Below, one piece after another: positions 34,885 to 46,264 of a stretch of 64,000 nt of DNA. The position numbers were made by a program, and so were the translations under genes. The notes under the pieces were generated by a model. That model was not told the origin of the DNA, made no database searches, and worked only from the letters and a program-made list of their open reading frames with translations. Positions within the stretch are counted from its first letter, which is position 1; every line of letters starts with the position of its first letter. The stretch is from the NCBI RefSeq assembly GCF_045679555.1, contig NC_092115.1, positions 34,356,728-34,420,727 of the forward strand, in the 5' to 3' direction. This DNA comes from Salvelinus alpinus (taxonomy: Eukaryota > Chordata > Actinopteri > Salmoniformes > Salmonidae).

Positions 34885-35270
34885 CTCTGGCAGCTCCTGG
34901 CTGACTGACGACTCTGGCAGGTCCTGGCTGACTGACGTTTCTGGCAGCTCCTGGCTGGCTGGCGGCTCTGGCAGCTCTTGGCTGGCTGGCGGCTCTGGCA
35001 GCTCCTGGCTGGCTGGCGGCTCTGACAGGTCCTGGCTGGCTGGCGGCTCTGGCAGCTCCTGGCTGGCTGGCGGCTCTGGCAGCTCCTGGCTGACTGACGG
35101 CTCTGACAGGTCCTGGCTGGCTGGCTGGCGGCTCTGACAGGTCCTGGCTGGCTGGCGGCTCTGGCAGGTCCTGGCTGGCTGGCGGCTCTGGCAGGTCCTG
35201 GCTGGCTGGCGGCTCTGGCAGGTCCTGGCTGGCTGGCGGCTCTGGCGGGTCCTGGCTGGAGGGCGGCTCG
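34885..35270. repeat. 27-bp minisatellite A
   Basis: About fourteen copies of a unit containing GGCGGCTCTGGCAG and TCCTGGCTGGCT, with AGCTCC/AGGTCC variants. The 27-bp period equals nine codons. Confidence 0.92.
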
Positions 35271-35382
35271 GACGGCTCCTGACTGGCGGGCGGCTCCTGA
35301 CTCCCGCCTGTCCAGCGCTGCCAGAGCCTTCCTCTTCTCTGGCGGCTCCTGGCTGGCTGGCGGCTCTAGCGGCTCAGGACAG

Positions 35383-35850
35383 ACGGGCGGCTCAGACGGC
35401 GCTGGGCAGACGGGCAGCTCAGACGGCGCTGGGCAGACGGGCTGCTCAGACGGCACTGGGCAGACGGGCAGCTCAGACGGCGCTGGGCAGATGGGCAGCT
35501 CAGACGGTGCTGGGCAGACGGGCAGCTCAGACGGCGCTGGGCAGACGGGCAGCTCAGACGGCGCTGGGCAGACGGGCTGCTCAGACTGCGCTGGGCAGAC
35601 GGCGCTGGGCAGACGGGCAGCTCAGACGGCGCTGGACAGACGGGCAGCTCAGACGGCGCTGGACAGACGGGCAGCTCAGACGGCGCTGGACAGACGGGCA
35701 GCTCAGACGGCGCTGGACAGACGGGCAGCTCAGACGGCGCTGGACAGACGGGCAGCTCAGACGGCGCTGGACAGACGGGAGACTCTGGCGGCTCAGGACA
35801 GACGGGAGACTCTGGCGGCTCAGGACAGACGGGAGACTCTGGCTGCGCTG
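35383..35850. repeat. 27-bp minisatellite B
   Basis: About seventeen copies of a unit containing GGGCAGCTCAGACGGCGCTG. GGGCAGACG and GGACAGACG variants are segregated into blocks; the unit encodes LPVCPAPSE-type nonapeptides on the minus strand. Confidence 0.92.
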
Positions 35851-36581
35851 GAGATGAGGAAGGCTCTGGCAGCGCTGGACAGGCGGGAGCAACTGTAGGG
35901 AGAAAACGGAGAGACAGCCTGGTGCGGGGGGCTGCCACCGGAGGACTGGTACGTGGAGGTGGCACCGGACATACCGGACCGTGAAGGAGTACAGGAGCTC
36001 TTGAGCACCGAGCCTGCCCAACCTTACCTGGTTGAATGCTCCCCGTAGCCCGGCCAGTGCGGCGAGGTGGAATAGCCCGCATTGGGCTGTGCTGGCGAAC
36101 CGGGGACACCATGCGTAAGGCTGGTGCCATGTACGCCGGCCCGAGGAGACGTACTGGAGACCAGATGCGTTGAGCCGGCTTCATGGCACCTGGCTCGATG
36201 CCCAACCTAGCCCGGCCGATACGAGGAGCTGGAATGTATCGCACCGGGCTAAGCACGCGTACTGGGGACACCGTGCGCTCCACCGCATAACACGGTGCCT
36301 GACCAGAACGACGCCCTCTCTCTCCACGGTAAGCACGGGGAGTTGGCTCAGGTCTCCTACCTGGCTTAGCCATACTCCCCGTGTTCCCCCCCCCCAATAA
36401 ATTTTTGGGGCTGACTCTCGGGCTTCCAACCGCGTCGCCGTGCTGCCTCCTCATACCAGCGCCTCTCTGCCTTCGCTGCCTCCAACTCTGCCCTGGGACG
36501 GCGATTGTCCCCTGGCTGAGTCCAGGGTCCTTTGCCGTCCAGAATCTCCTCCCAAGTCCATGAATCTTGTGTCTTCTGCCG

Positions 36582-36600
36582 CTGCTGCTGCTGCTGCTGT
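36582..36600 (-). repeat. Trinucleotide (CAG)n run
   Basis: Six GCT units (CAG on the minus strand) in the 5' part of the element's internal region. Confidence 0.9.
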
Positions 36601-36640
36601 CCTTTACCACTCTGCTTGGTCCTTGGTTGGTGGATGTTTC

Positions 36641-37003
36641 TGTAACGGCTGTGTAGCAGGGATCGGACCAAGACGCAGAGTCGTAAGTGTCCATGTTTTA
36701 ATATAATTAACTGAACACGACAAAATATACAAAATAACAAAGTAACCTAACCGAAACAGTCCCGTGTGGCACGAACACAGACACAGGAAACAAACACCCA
36801 CAAACCAACAGTGAAAACAGGCAACCTAAATATGGTTCCCAATCAGAGACAATGCAAAACACCTGTCTCTGATTGAGAACCATATCAGGCCAATTGACAA
36901 ACCTAAACATAGAAACACATAACATAGACTGCCCACCCCAACTCACGCCCTGACCAAACTAACTAAAGACAAAACAAAGGAAAATAAAGGTCAGAACGTG
37001 ACA
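36641..37003 (-). repeat. 5' LTR of the non-autonomous element
   Basis: 363 bp, TGTAACGGCTG ... GAACGTGACA in plus sense; read on the minus strand it starts TGTCACGTTCTGACC and is followed by the internal region. Confidence 0.85.
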
Positions 37004-37194
37004 TTATGTGACTTCTGAAGGTAATTGGTTGCACCAGATCTTATTTAGGGGCTTCATAACAAAGGGGGTGAATACATATGCACGCACCACAAGTAATATT
37101 TTTCATTTCACTTCACCAATTTGGACTATATTGTGTATGTCCATTACATGAAATCCAAAAAAAAATTCATTTAAATGACAAGTTGTAATGCAGC

Positions 37195-37600
37195 TGTCAC
37201 ATTCGTCGTAGTGAGGAGACCAAGGCGCAGCGTGATGTGAATACATTCTTTTTTAATAAACGAATGAACCACTAAACAAACTAACAAAACAACAAAACAA
37301 ACGTTAAGCTATAAATAACAGAGTGCTGACATGCAACTACACATAGTCAACTACCCACAAAACCCAAATGGAAAATGGCAACCTAAATAGGGTCCCCAAT
37401 CAGAGACAACGATAAACAGCTGCCTCTGATTGGGAACCAATTCAGGCCACCATAAACCTACATTACCTAGACATACTAAAATCCCCATAGATAAACAAAA
37501 AACCCTAGACAAGGTAAAAACACACATACCCACCCTCGCCACACCCTGACCTGACCAAAATAATACAGAAAATATAGAAAACTAAGGTCAGGGCATGACA
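37195..37600 (-). mobile_element. Solo LTR, related to the 34113 family
   Basis: 406 bp, TGTCACATTCG ... GGGCATGACA, flanked by GCAGC on both sides (37190-37194, 37601-37605). Read on the minus strand it has a CTGATTGGG...CATTTAGGTTGCC-like core shared with the LTRs of the neighbouring element, so it belongs to a related LTR family. It lies within the right arm of the Tc1. Confidence 0.85.
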
Positions 37601-37652
37601 GCAGCAAAATAGGAAACACGCCAAGGGGGATGAATACTTTTGCAAGGCGCTG

Positions 37653-38170
37653 TATGTTCAGGGAACTTTATTAGAACCATCATGTTATAATGTCACTATA
37701 ACTTTATGAGACCATTTTAGGAATATTCCCTGATTGTTGTTATGGGTTTTCTGAATAACATATCAATCAGCATTGGCAGAACGTTCCTGCAATGTTTCCT
37801 CAGAACAACTTTTATTGCTCCCACATTTTGTTGCGGCAGTATGTTCCAAGAACATTACCCGGAACATTGTATTATTACATTCCTTGGAAACCTAATGAGA
37901 ACCTTAGGGGAATGTTGTTTTGTAGAAGTTTTTACAGATTTTGTGAACAACATTTTAATGAATGTTAGGAGAACATTTCATTTAAAACATTTTCTTAAAA
38001 AATATATATTGGTGATCAAAAACATTCTTGGAATGTTTGTGGGATGTTATCATCCTAATGTAAACTCAATCCCTAACTGGAACTTAATTGGAATGTTAGC
38101 TAATGTTCTGGGAATGTTCCCGGTTTGCTGGGCTGTTTGTTGTTTTCAATATACATCATTGGTTGTTAGG
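37653..38170. repeat. GAACATTC-rich repeat, second segment
   Basis: About 500 bp with TGTTCAGGGAACTTTATTAG, ATTTTGTTGCGGCAGTATGT, GGAAACCTAATGAGAACCTT and CATCCTAATGTAAACTCAAT in this order. The same order recurs in the next segment, so the two are diverged direct copies. Confidence 0.75.
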
Positions 38171-38459
38171 CCTATACAGGATCTTAATTAGACTACCCTG
38201 TTGCAGGACAAATTTTCCTGCACCGCAGTAAAAAAAATTTGTTGTGTATCCAAGGTTTAAAAATGCTTAAAGTTTTTAATTACCACTTTAACATTTCAGA
38301 CTTGATTTGTCCTAACAAAAAATGTAATAACCCATACAAACATTTCAATTAAATATAATTCACCTATTAATTCACATTACTAAGATTATTTTCCTGCTGT
38401 GAGAAACTGGTCAAATTAAGATCCTAGACATGTGTAGTTGTCTCGGATGACATCTCCAT

Positions 38460-39000
38460 TAATGTTCCAGTAATTTTTTCTCAGAACCAATTGAATTGAA
38501 TCGAGACATGATTGCTGAAGAATGTTTAGGGAACGTTATTGGAACAAACATGACACAACGTCACGCTATAACTTTTTGAGAGCATGGTGGTTGTTGTTAT
38601 GGGTGTTTTTAATAGAATCTTCACCAACATTAGCAAAACATTCCTGTAATGTTTACTCAGAAACATTTCTATTGCTCTCACATTTTGTTGCGACAGTATG
38701 TATAAAAACATCACTGGTACATTCTGTTATTACGTTACCTGGAAACCTAATGAGAACGTTTGGGGAATGTTCTGTGGTGGTTATTACAGCTGTTGTGCAC
38801 AACATTTGAGTGAATGTTAGTAGAACATTCCAAGGATATTTAATTTAAAACATTTTCTGAAAATTTTATTAAATTATTATATATTTTTTTTATCATTCTT
38901 TGAATGTTTTTGGGTTATCATCCTAATGTTAGGTAAAACCCTAACTATATCTTCATGGGAAGCTTAATGTTGTGGGAATGTTTCTTGTTTGCTCGGGAAT
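38460..39000. repeat. GAACATTC-rich repeat, third segment
   Basis: Diverged copy of the preceding ~500-bp unit (ATTTTGTTGCGACAGTATGT; GGAAACCTAATGAGAACGTT; CATCCTAATGTTAGGTAAAA). It is offset by roughly 850 bp, with unrelated AT-rich sequence between. Confidence 0.75.
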
Positions 39001-41303
39001 ATCTAATAAGCATTTACATACAGTATCTTTCCTCACCCATATATGTTCTAAAGAGTGCTGAGTACTGTCTACTTGGCAAGAACCATGTCTTTCACTCAAA
39101 TCAAAGACACTCTAAGCCGCTTCATGTAAAAATGCATGAAAATTGCCAGAAGAGCACCACATTTTCCATTCACCTGGGTTCTGAGGTGAAAGCACCAGGC
39201 ATTGTTATAAACGTTCAATAAGGCAGCAAGCAAGAGAAAGGCATTGCTAATATCTAAGTTGAATCTTAAGAGAAAAAAAATGGATTTGAAAGTGTTATAT
39301 CCTACAGCTCACAATTACGATGTTGTCTGTCAAGATGATTAGATGTTTGGGAAGTTACTAGCTGACTCCATGTCATCCTTATGCGACCCACATCACAACC
39401 TTTGGTCACTTCACACTCCCCTGCTCTTCTCACACACATTTTTCGCACTTCCCATTATTCTATTCTACATTGCCTATCATAGACTAAAACTAAATTTCAA
39501 ATGTCTTCAAGCCCCTGCTTTACCCTAATTTAAGAAGATTACCAATTAAGTACTCTCTGTTATAAATGTGCAATAATCACATTCTGGATTATATAATGAT
39601 GCCCTCCATACAGAATTTAAAAAACACTCAAACAAGATTCTACCATGCGATCCACATATATAAAAAATAATATTACATTCATATTTATACAGCAAAATAA
39701 TTACTGTAATGTTCTAATATCAATGTGCTCTGAAATACATTGCATGATTATCAGGTCAAGAGGAGAATCACTCCACACAACTCCCCCTTAAAACAAACCA
39801 AGCAACAAACAACAAAGCTTGCTTGGAGTGCTGGAGGTCCTTAAACTTTGACATTATCTTGTCATAACTGACCATGTCATGGGGTGGAACCAGGCCTGGC
39901 CCGAAGAGCAGCAGACCTATTCAGGGTCATTTGGATTTCAGTAGCAGAGAAATGCTTAGTAAAGCACCACCCCCAGAGCTCTTAGTAAGCTAGCCTTTTA
40001 CTGCAGTGTAAGAGACAGAACCACCAACTCAGTGAACTTCAGCCACTGGCAGCGCTCCCACAGGCCTAATATGATAGCATCAGCCTATCAGCCTAGCTCC
40101 TCCATGCCGTGTTGTCTTACACAACAATAGCTGACAGCCGAATCGTATATCTATGACTCTTGCTCCTGCCACCATCTAAGTGATATTACATGACTAGTAC
40201 AGTAATGAGATCAAGGTGTTGATGTCAGCTCGTTAGGGCCTGTTTATGGTTTTATGTGGAGTATGTTTGATAGTTAGATAATGCTAGAGTATAAAAAGAT
40301 GATGCCGATTTCATTAAAATACTTTGATACAGATAAGAGGCCAGAAAATACATGATAATACAATATTTATAAGAATTTATGTGGTGTATAACCTCATTAA
40401 AATCCACTTACTAATGCATTGTTGCATGTTTTACATGTTTTATTTTGGTTGGTCAAACAATAAAATATATTGTATTCACAGGTAGGGAGAGAATACACCA
40501 TGTGCTATATGCAAATAATATAATCGTATTCTTAAATGCAAGAGGTCATATTCATTGTTAATGGTACAGTATGTAATTTCCCCCATCACATCTGTTTTCG
40601 CCACTGGAGGTTTTAAAACACTAGGTGGCATCCATGTATCTGAATGGTCATGCATGCATTGCTGTCTCAGGCTAGTAGTCCACTGCAACAATATGACAAA
40701 AGGCTATCTTGTACCACTACACAACCCTTAGCCTAGCCTGTAACAAATGCTACAGCAAATGTTTGGTCAGAATTAGGAAATCAGATCATATCAAGCCTAC
40801 TTAGTAAGAGAATTAACAAGCTTTTATTCTGCTTGGACTGTAGCTACACCGTAGAGTTTCAAAACGTACGTGTTATTAAGATTCATGGGACGCAATTAAA
40901 AGCTGGTCACTAATTACACATCTACATCAGATATTTATGCAAATGGTTATAGAAACACATTAGCTATACTTAAATAATGTGTTGAATCTGATAGCTTAGT
41001 CTATGGTGCATCTTTCACATGGTCAGAGCCTTGACACTGGGCACACGACGTCACTTCAATGTGGATAATTGGGTAATTTCTGGTTGAAACATTGATCAAT
41101 GAGATTACAACCTATATTCACCCAATCAAAAAGAGAGCCAAAAGTTTGTTGAATTTCCAATGCGTTATCACTACGCAGTATCTGATTTTTGGTTTAGTTG
41201 TCACTGAATGTCTATCACTGCTCTTTCAGCCATTTAATAGCATATCAAAGTTCAAATGGGAATACAATGTCAGATATTTTGTTTATTTATACAACATACA
41301 GTA
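39001..41303. other. Intergenic, nothing recognised
   Basis: AT-rich, no coding pattern or bounded repeats seen. Confidence 0.4.
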
Positions 41304-41307
41304 TTAA

Positions 41308-43070
41308 AACTTCTTGGCAATAGGGGGGCGCTGTTTTCACTTTGGAAAAAATCGTGCCCAATTTAAACGGCTTCGTACTCTATTCTAGATCATACAATAT
41401 GCATATTATTATTACTATTGGATAGAAAACACTCTCAGGTTTCTAAAACTGTTTGAATTATATCTGTGAGTAAAACAGAACTCGTTTGGCAGCAAACTTC
41501 CAGACAGGAAGTGAAAATTCTGAAAATGGGGCTCTGTTTCAGGGCCTGCCTATTCAACTGGCTTATATTTATCGATATACATGCACTTCATACGCCTTCC
41601 ACTAGATGTCAACAGGCAGTGGACGGTGGAATGGGGTGTCTAGCTTGATCTGAGGTCGAATGAGAGCTTTTGGAGTGGCAGGTCAGGAATTTCCTTTGTC
41701 TACCAAGGCGCGAGGCGGAGCTCGACATTAGCTTCTGAAAAGCTTTCGGTTTACACGGCGAATATCTCCGGCTCTGATTTTATTTGATACATGTGATAAT
41801 AACATCGTAAAGTAGGTTTTTTCAACCGAGTTTTATCAGTTTATTCACCGTTTATTGGGACTTTTGGAGTTTTCCATTCTTTGCGTCAAGAGAGGGTGGG
41901 AACGTTATCAACCTTGGCTAGCATTGTGGCGCGAATTCGACAGATGAAAAGGACATTCTAAAACCAAACAACGATTTATTCTGGACCAAGGACTCCTTGT
42001 ACAAGATTCTGATGGAAGCTCAGCAAAAGTAAGAACAATTTATGATGTTATTTCGTATTTCTGTGGAAAATGTTGATTCCTATTCTCCGCCGTTTTGGTG
42101 AGCGCTGTCTCGTAATAACGCAAGCTGTATGATATGGTAAAGTTATTTTTAAAAATCTAACACGGCGGTTGCATTAAGAACCAGTGTATCTTTAATTTGC
42201 CATACAACAAGTATTTTTATGTAAAGTTTATGATGAGTTCTTTGGTCAGATTAGGTGAGTGTCCAAAATAGCTCCGGACATTCTGGGGAAATGTTGCTAC
42301 ATATTCACAATGTATAACCACGGTTTGCAGCTCTAAATATGCACATTTTCGAACAAAACATAAGTGTATTGTATAACCTGATGTTATAATACTGTCATCT
42401 GATGAAGTTGTTCAAGGTTAGTGATTCATTTTATATCTTTTGCTGGTTTTTGCGATAGCTACCTTTTGCGGTGAATAAATGCATTTGTGTGTTTGGCTAT
42501 TGTGGTAAGCTAATATAATTCTATATTGTGTTTTCGCTGTAAAACACTTAAAAAATCGGAAATATTGGCTGGATTCACAAGATGTTTATCTTTCATTTGC
42601 TGTACACCATGTATTTTCATAAATGTTTTATGATGAGTATTTGGGTATTTCACGTTGCTCTCTGTAATTATTCTGCCTGCTTCGGTGCTATTTGTGATGG
42701 TAGCTGCAATGTAAAACTATGATTTATACCTCAAATATGCAAATTTTTCGAACAAAACATAAATGTATTGTATAACATGTTATAAGACTGTCATCTGATG
42801 AAGTTGTTTCTTGGTTAGTGACTAATTATATCTCTATTTGGTCGGTTTTGTGATAGCTACCTATGCGGTAGAAACATGGTGAAAATATGCGGTTGAGTCT
42901 TTGGCTATTGTGGTTAGCTAATATAAATACATATTGTGTTTTCGCTGTAAAACATTTTAAAAATCGGAAATGACGGCTGGATTCACAAGATGTTTATCTT
43001 TCATTTGCTGTATTGGACTTGTGATTTCATGAAAATTATATTATATGATATTAATATGTTATCACTATGC
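41308..43070. mobile_element. TTAA-type element with tandem ~405-bp internal units
   Basis: Starts after TTAA (41304-41307) with AACTTCTTGGCAATAGGGGG and follows the body of the 32248 element: CAATATGCATATTATTATTA, then GATTCTGATGGAAGCTC. CTGGATTCACAAGATGT recurs at about 42571 and 42975, 404 bp apart. The right end of the family (GGATCCGGG...AGAGGT) is missing; the element is cut off near 43070. No transposase. Confidence 0.7.
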
Positions 43071-44311
43071 TTCTCTCTAATAGCACAACCAAATGACCTG
43101 GATTGCAGTGTGCAGTGTGCAAGTGATCAACGCCGTTCGAGATTCTGCACAGATTATTACAGCAATTGTGAAGATCTCACAGACCTGCGATGACCTATGA
43201 ATGCTATCTTGAACATGCACACTTCATATATAGAAATTATGACCATGGATGTGTTACTCCTTCTCCGTGACCGACGTAAGTAAGACATTTAAGCGTGTTA
43301 ACCCTCGCAAGGCTGCCGGCCCAGACGGCATCCCTAGCCGCGTCCTCAGAGCATGCGCACACCAGCTGGCTGGAGTGTTCGCAGAGATATTCAATCTCTC
43401 CCTATCCCAATCTGCAGTTCCCACGTGCTTCAAGATATCCACCATTGTTCCTCAAGCCAAGAAAGCAAAGGTCACTGAACTAAATGACTAAACGCCCTGT
43501 AGCACCCACTTCTGTCATCATGAAGTGCTTTGAGAGCCTAGTTAAGGATCATATCACCTCCACCTTACCTAACACCCTAAACCCACTTCAATTTGCTTAC
43601 CGCCCCAATAGATCCACAGAAGATGCAATCTCCATCGCACTGCACACTGCCCTATCCCATCTGGACAAGAGGAATAGCTATGTAAGAATGCTGTTCATTG
43701 ACTATAGCTCAACATTCAACACATTGTACCCTCCAAGCTCATCATTAAGCTTGGGCCGTGGGTCTGAACCCCGCCCTGTGCAACTGGGTCCTGGACTTCC
43801 TTACGGGCCGCCCCCAGGTGGTAAAGGTAGGAAACAACACCTCCACTTCGCTGACCCTCAACACAGGGGCCCCAAAGGGTGCGTGCTCAGCCCCCTCCTG
43901 TACTCCCTGTAATGATCACGAGGGGAGACAGAGAGCTGGTTTCAAGCGCAGAGTGCAGTAGGTGTTTATTGCAAAGGACCACAGGAGGTGGCAGGTAGCT
44001 GGGTCCAGGGGCAGGCAGAAGGTCATACACAGTGGGTTCAAAAGTGCAACAGTACAGGCAGGGAAAAGGCTAGTAACGTAGTCTGAGAGATCAGGAAATA
44101 GGTAGATAACAGGAAATCCGATAGGCTAAAGTACAGGCAGGGAATAGGCAAAAGGTGTCGTTAGTGAGGCAGGCAAAAACTATCATACACTGGAGGAGTA
44201 AATCACGAGAAAAACAGAGCTCCGAAAGACGTGTGTCACAAAACAAACAATACCTCACAGTGATGGGGTGCAAAGAACTGAACTAAATAGTGTGTGAAAA
44301 TGACATACAGG

Positions 44312-45540
44312 CAGTGGCGTGCCGTGGGCCTGGGGCCTAGGCCTTCAGTGAGGTACTACACAGTCCCACCCGAATTAATCCATAACCAGGCGTTGCGTCA
44401 CCTTGAAATTGACAAATTTAAATTTTTGGGTAAACAGTGTTTACCCAAAAACATGACACAAACAATGAGTCTTTTCAATATTTCCCTTCACCTTTTCATT
44501 GTGCAGCTCCGTTGCCCTGCGTGCTTGTTAGTTGAGCTGTAGATCCATTCCGGTGTCCCCAAAAGTTTTCAAAAGCACAATTGCTTGTAAGTGCCCAGCC
44601 GTACTTTGGTGTCTCGTTGCTGCCTTGGTTAGATAACTCAAGTGTGCAAAGCCAGTGTGGCTCCAAACACCAAATCGATCACTTGCAAATAATAGGCATT
44701 CCCAGCAGTACAGTTTGCAGTGCTTCTCGGTATCTGTGGAGCGAACCAGTAAAACCCGATGTCTGTTCAATCCGACGTCTGTTGCGGCCATAAACAATTG
44801 ACAGCGAAGCAGCCTTGGTGGAAGTTAGGGCATTCATCATTCCTGCGCTACACGGAGCAGAGCTGTTGTGTGACAGGCTTTGTGGCGTCGGGCGACCTCT
44901 CCTTACAATGTCTAACTTTTCTTGAAAAGTTCGTCTTGAGAATGGCGTTATAATTATATCCTCGACCAAATCGATATCTTCTCCTCCTTCCGCCATTGTG
45001 GGTTCAAAAAACAGTTTAGGTAGTACGCGAATTAATTCGTTTATCAAATTCAGTTTCCTAGATCTGCATAGACCTGCCCATAGGACCTGCCTCTCAATAT
45101 TGGTAATCCAATCAAAAGACGTGGACGCCCTACGCCTGCTAGCTGGCTCCTGTGTAACACTGGAGCCAGCCAGCAGGCGTACAATAGCCAACTCTAAAGC
45201 TGATTGGTTGACACAAAATTTTAATTTCCATTCACTTTAAGCTACAAGCGCCTGCACTGTTGATTCTGAAGGCCTAAGAGCAGATTTTAGACCCCTGGCA
45301 ACACATGATGGCTGAATATGATTGGATAAAAGATCTAACATAAAGACCAGCCCTCCAAATCTCAACCTGGGGCTGGAAGCAGTGCAACCAAGAGGAAAGC
45401 TATGAAATGAAGAGTATAACTCTTACTCTGGGGAATAATTTAATACATATTTGTGGGAAAATATATTTAAAAAAAAATTATATTCTGATGATGTTTAGGC
45501 CAGCAGAGAAGGCCTTGCAGGCCCTGACGGCCCACCACTG
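44312..45540 (-). mobile_element. hAT transposon, deletion derivative, with 8-bp target duplication
   Basis: The left end CAGTGGCGTGCCGTGGGCC pairs with the reverse-complemented right end CAGTGGTGGGCCGTCAGGGC. The 8-bp duplication CATACAGG is exact (44304-44311, 45541-45548). At 1229 bp it keeps only the N-terminal part of a transposase on the minus strand. It inserted into a solo LTR that had itself inserted in a LINE. Confidence 0.92.
44528..44996 (-). pseudogene. hAT (ZMYM1/TTF-type) transposase N-terminal relic
   Basis: The ATG at 44996 (MAEGGEDIDLVEDIIITPFS) is followed by RRTFQEKLDIVRRGRPTPQS and, up to a frameshift near 44720, EQTSGFTGS. The next frame has the TTF-type zinc-finger text LYCWECLLFASDRFGVWSHT, the H...H part (RHQSTAGHLQ) and LLKTFGDTGMDLQLN, then a stop. 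This is the usual N-terminal order of hAT transposases of the ZMYM1-like group; the DUF4371 and catalytic regions are absent. Confidence 0.8.
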
Positions 45541-45897
45541 CATACAGGTGTGTGAACAGGTGATTAGAATTCAGGTGATTGGGATCTGGAGAGTGAGCTG
45601 CGTTCAGGGGATCTAGGTGTTTGGGAGAGTGAGCTGGAAAGTGGGCTGAAAAGTGAGCTGCATTCAGGGGATCTAGGTTTTTGAGGGTGTGAGTTGGAAG
45701 CAGACGTTACCCTCCCTGTTCACCCATGACTGCGTGGCCACGCACGCCTCCATCTTAATCATCAAGTTTACAGACTACATAACAGTATTATGCCTCAACA
45801 CAAGCATTTCGCTACAGACACAATAACATCTGCTAAATATGTGTATGTAACCAATACAATTTGATTTGATTTTGATTTGAATGTTACATTAGTGTGT

Positions 45898-46260
45898 AAG
45901 ATGGCCTTAACTTTAGGCTATTTACTGTAAAGGTCATATTGTGTTTGGTTGACAATGCAACAAAATATCAACATTTAAAGGAGATGTATCTACTGCTTGG
46001 ATAGTTCCATCTGAGCCACTGGCTTAACTCCATTCTTCAACTTTTATTTCTGGTTGAGTTGGTGACGTGTCCAACATATAATCTGTTAACTTGTCGACAA
46101 TAGGCTATTTATTGTATTTCAAAAGTGATATTGAATTGTGTTTGGTTGTCAATGCAAGGAAATGTGTCTACTGCTTTGATCGTTCCATCTGTGCCACTGA
46201 CTTAGTCTGGCTTTAATTCCAGTTTGTCTACAAATTAATAATTGATAGGTTGGAATAACA
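45898..46260. repeat. Two diverged direct copies, ~185 bp each
   Basis: AGGCTATTTACTGTA... (45916) and AGGCTATTTATTGTA... (46102) start two copies. Each runs through ATTGTGTTTGGTTG(A/T)CAATGCAA, TCTACTGCTT and GTTCCATCTG(A/T)GCCACTG. Confidence 0.75.
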
Positions 46261-46264
46261 TCTC

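Larger units (their letters stand above)
34713..36694 (-). pseudogene. Proline/cysteine-rich repeat ORF of the LTR element
   Basis: The main minus-strand frame is 36694-35366 (442 residues), beginning inside the 5' LTR; a second frame, 35456-34713, continues the repeats after a frame change. The N-terminal third, read across frames, has WTWEEILDGKGPWTQPGDNR and ERRWYEEAARRRGWKPESQP, which is gag-like in position only. Then come RPEPTPRAYRGERGRRSG and the SPVRVLSPVRYIPAPRIGRA region. The C-terminal part is tandem SPVCPEPPE and LPVCPAPSE nonapeptides. A stop or frame change occurs near 36370. I know similar predicted proteins from salmonid genomes, but no function. Confidence 0.6.
34113..37003 (-). 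mobile_element. LTR-bounded element with proline/cysteine-rich repeat ORF, no pol
   Basis: 2891 bp with two direct terminal repeats (34113-34503, 36641-37003), TG...CA ends and a 5-bp target duplication TTATG (34108-34112, 37004-37008). Read on the minus strand, the 3' LTR is preceded by a G-rich polypurine-like tract. The interior (about 2.1 kb) encodes only a low-complexity repeat protein; no protease, reverse transcriptase or integrase is visible. By my count the LTRs differ at 6 positions over ~355 aligned bases plus a ~28-bp insertion in the left one, so the insertion is fairly young. Best described as a non-autonomous LTR element (LARD-like). Confidence 0.8.
31170..37652 (-). mobile_element. 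Tc1 transposon carrying three nested insertions
   Basis: The outer ends are CAGTGGCTTGCGAAAG at the left and, reverse complemented, CAGCGCCTTGCAAAAGTATT at the right. They lie between TA dinucleotides (31168-31169, 37653-37654). It is the same family as 8172-9775, here in the opposite orientation. The inner part of the left inverted repeat is deleted. Removing a TTAA element (32248-34099), an LTR-bounded element (34113-37003) and a solo LTR (37195-37600) rejoins the Tc1 text at every junction. Confidence 0.9.
43908..45711 (-). mobile_element. Solo LTR disrupted by a hAT element
   Basis: In plus sense it starts TGTAATGATCACGAGG and ends GCAGACGTTACC. CTCCC flanks both sides (43903-43907, 45712-45716), and removing the block rejoins the LINE reading ACTCCCTGTTCACCC. 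In minus orientation it has an AATAAA before the 3' end (about 43966), as in an LTR. The last dinucleotide has changed from CA to CC. An 8-bp reading of the duplication (CTCCCTGT) is also possible. Without the nested hAT it is about 567 bp. Confidence 0.65.
43249..45880 (+). mobile_element. LINE copy (same family as 12682-15790), split and internally deleted
   Basis: Plus-strand LINE fragment. [20 protein letters not shown] opens the reverse-transcriptase domain, then [31 protein letters not shown] and [11 protein letters not shown] up to 43907. A solo LTR follows, and the LINE resumes at 45717 with the [12 protein letters not shown] coding text. It then jumps by deletion to the 3' UTR and an ATTTGATTTGATTTTGATTT tail. 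A stop after VTELND (43491) and frame changes show it is inactive. Confidence 0.85.

Noticed and set aside
34874-35898. Long plus-strand repetitive frames over the minisatellites
   Set aside because: Any 27-bp repeat lacking stops is open in several frames; element polarity (polypurine tract, LTR order) places the likely coding sense on the minus strand.
42990-43193. 67-codon frame at the junction of the TTAA element and LINE
   Set aside because: Crosses the boundary between two repeats, so it cannot be an ancestral gene.
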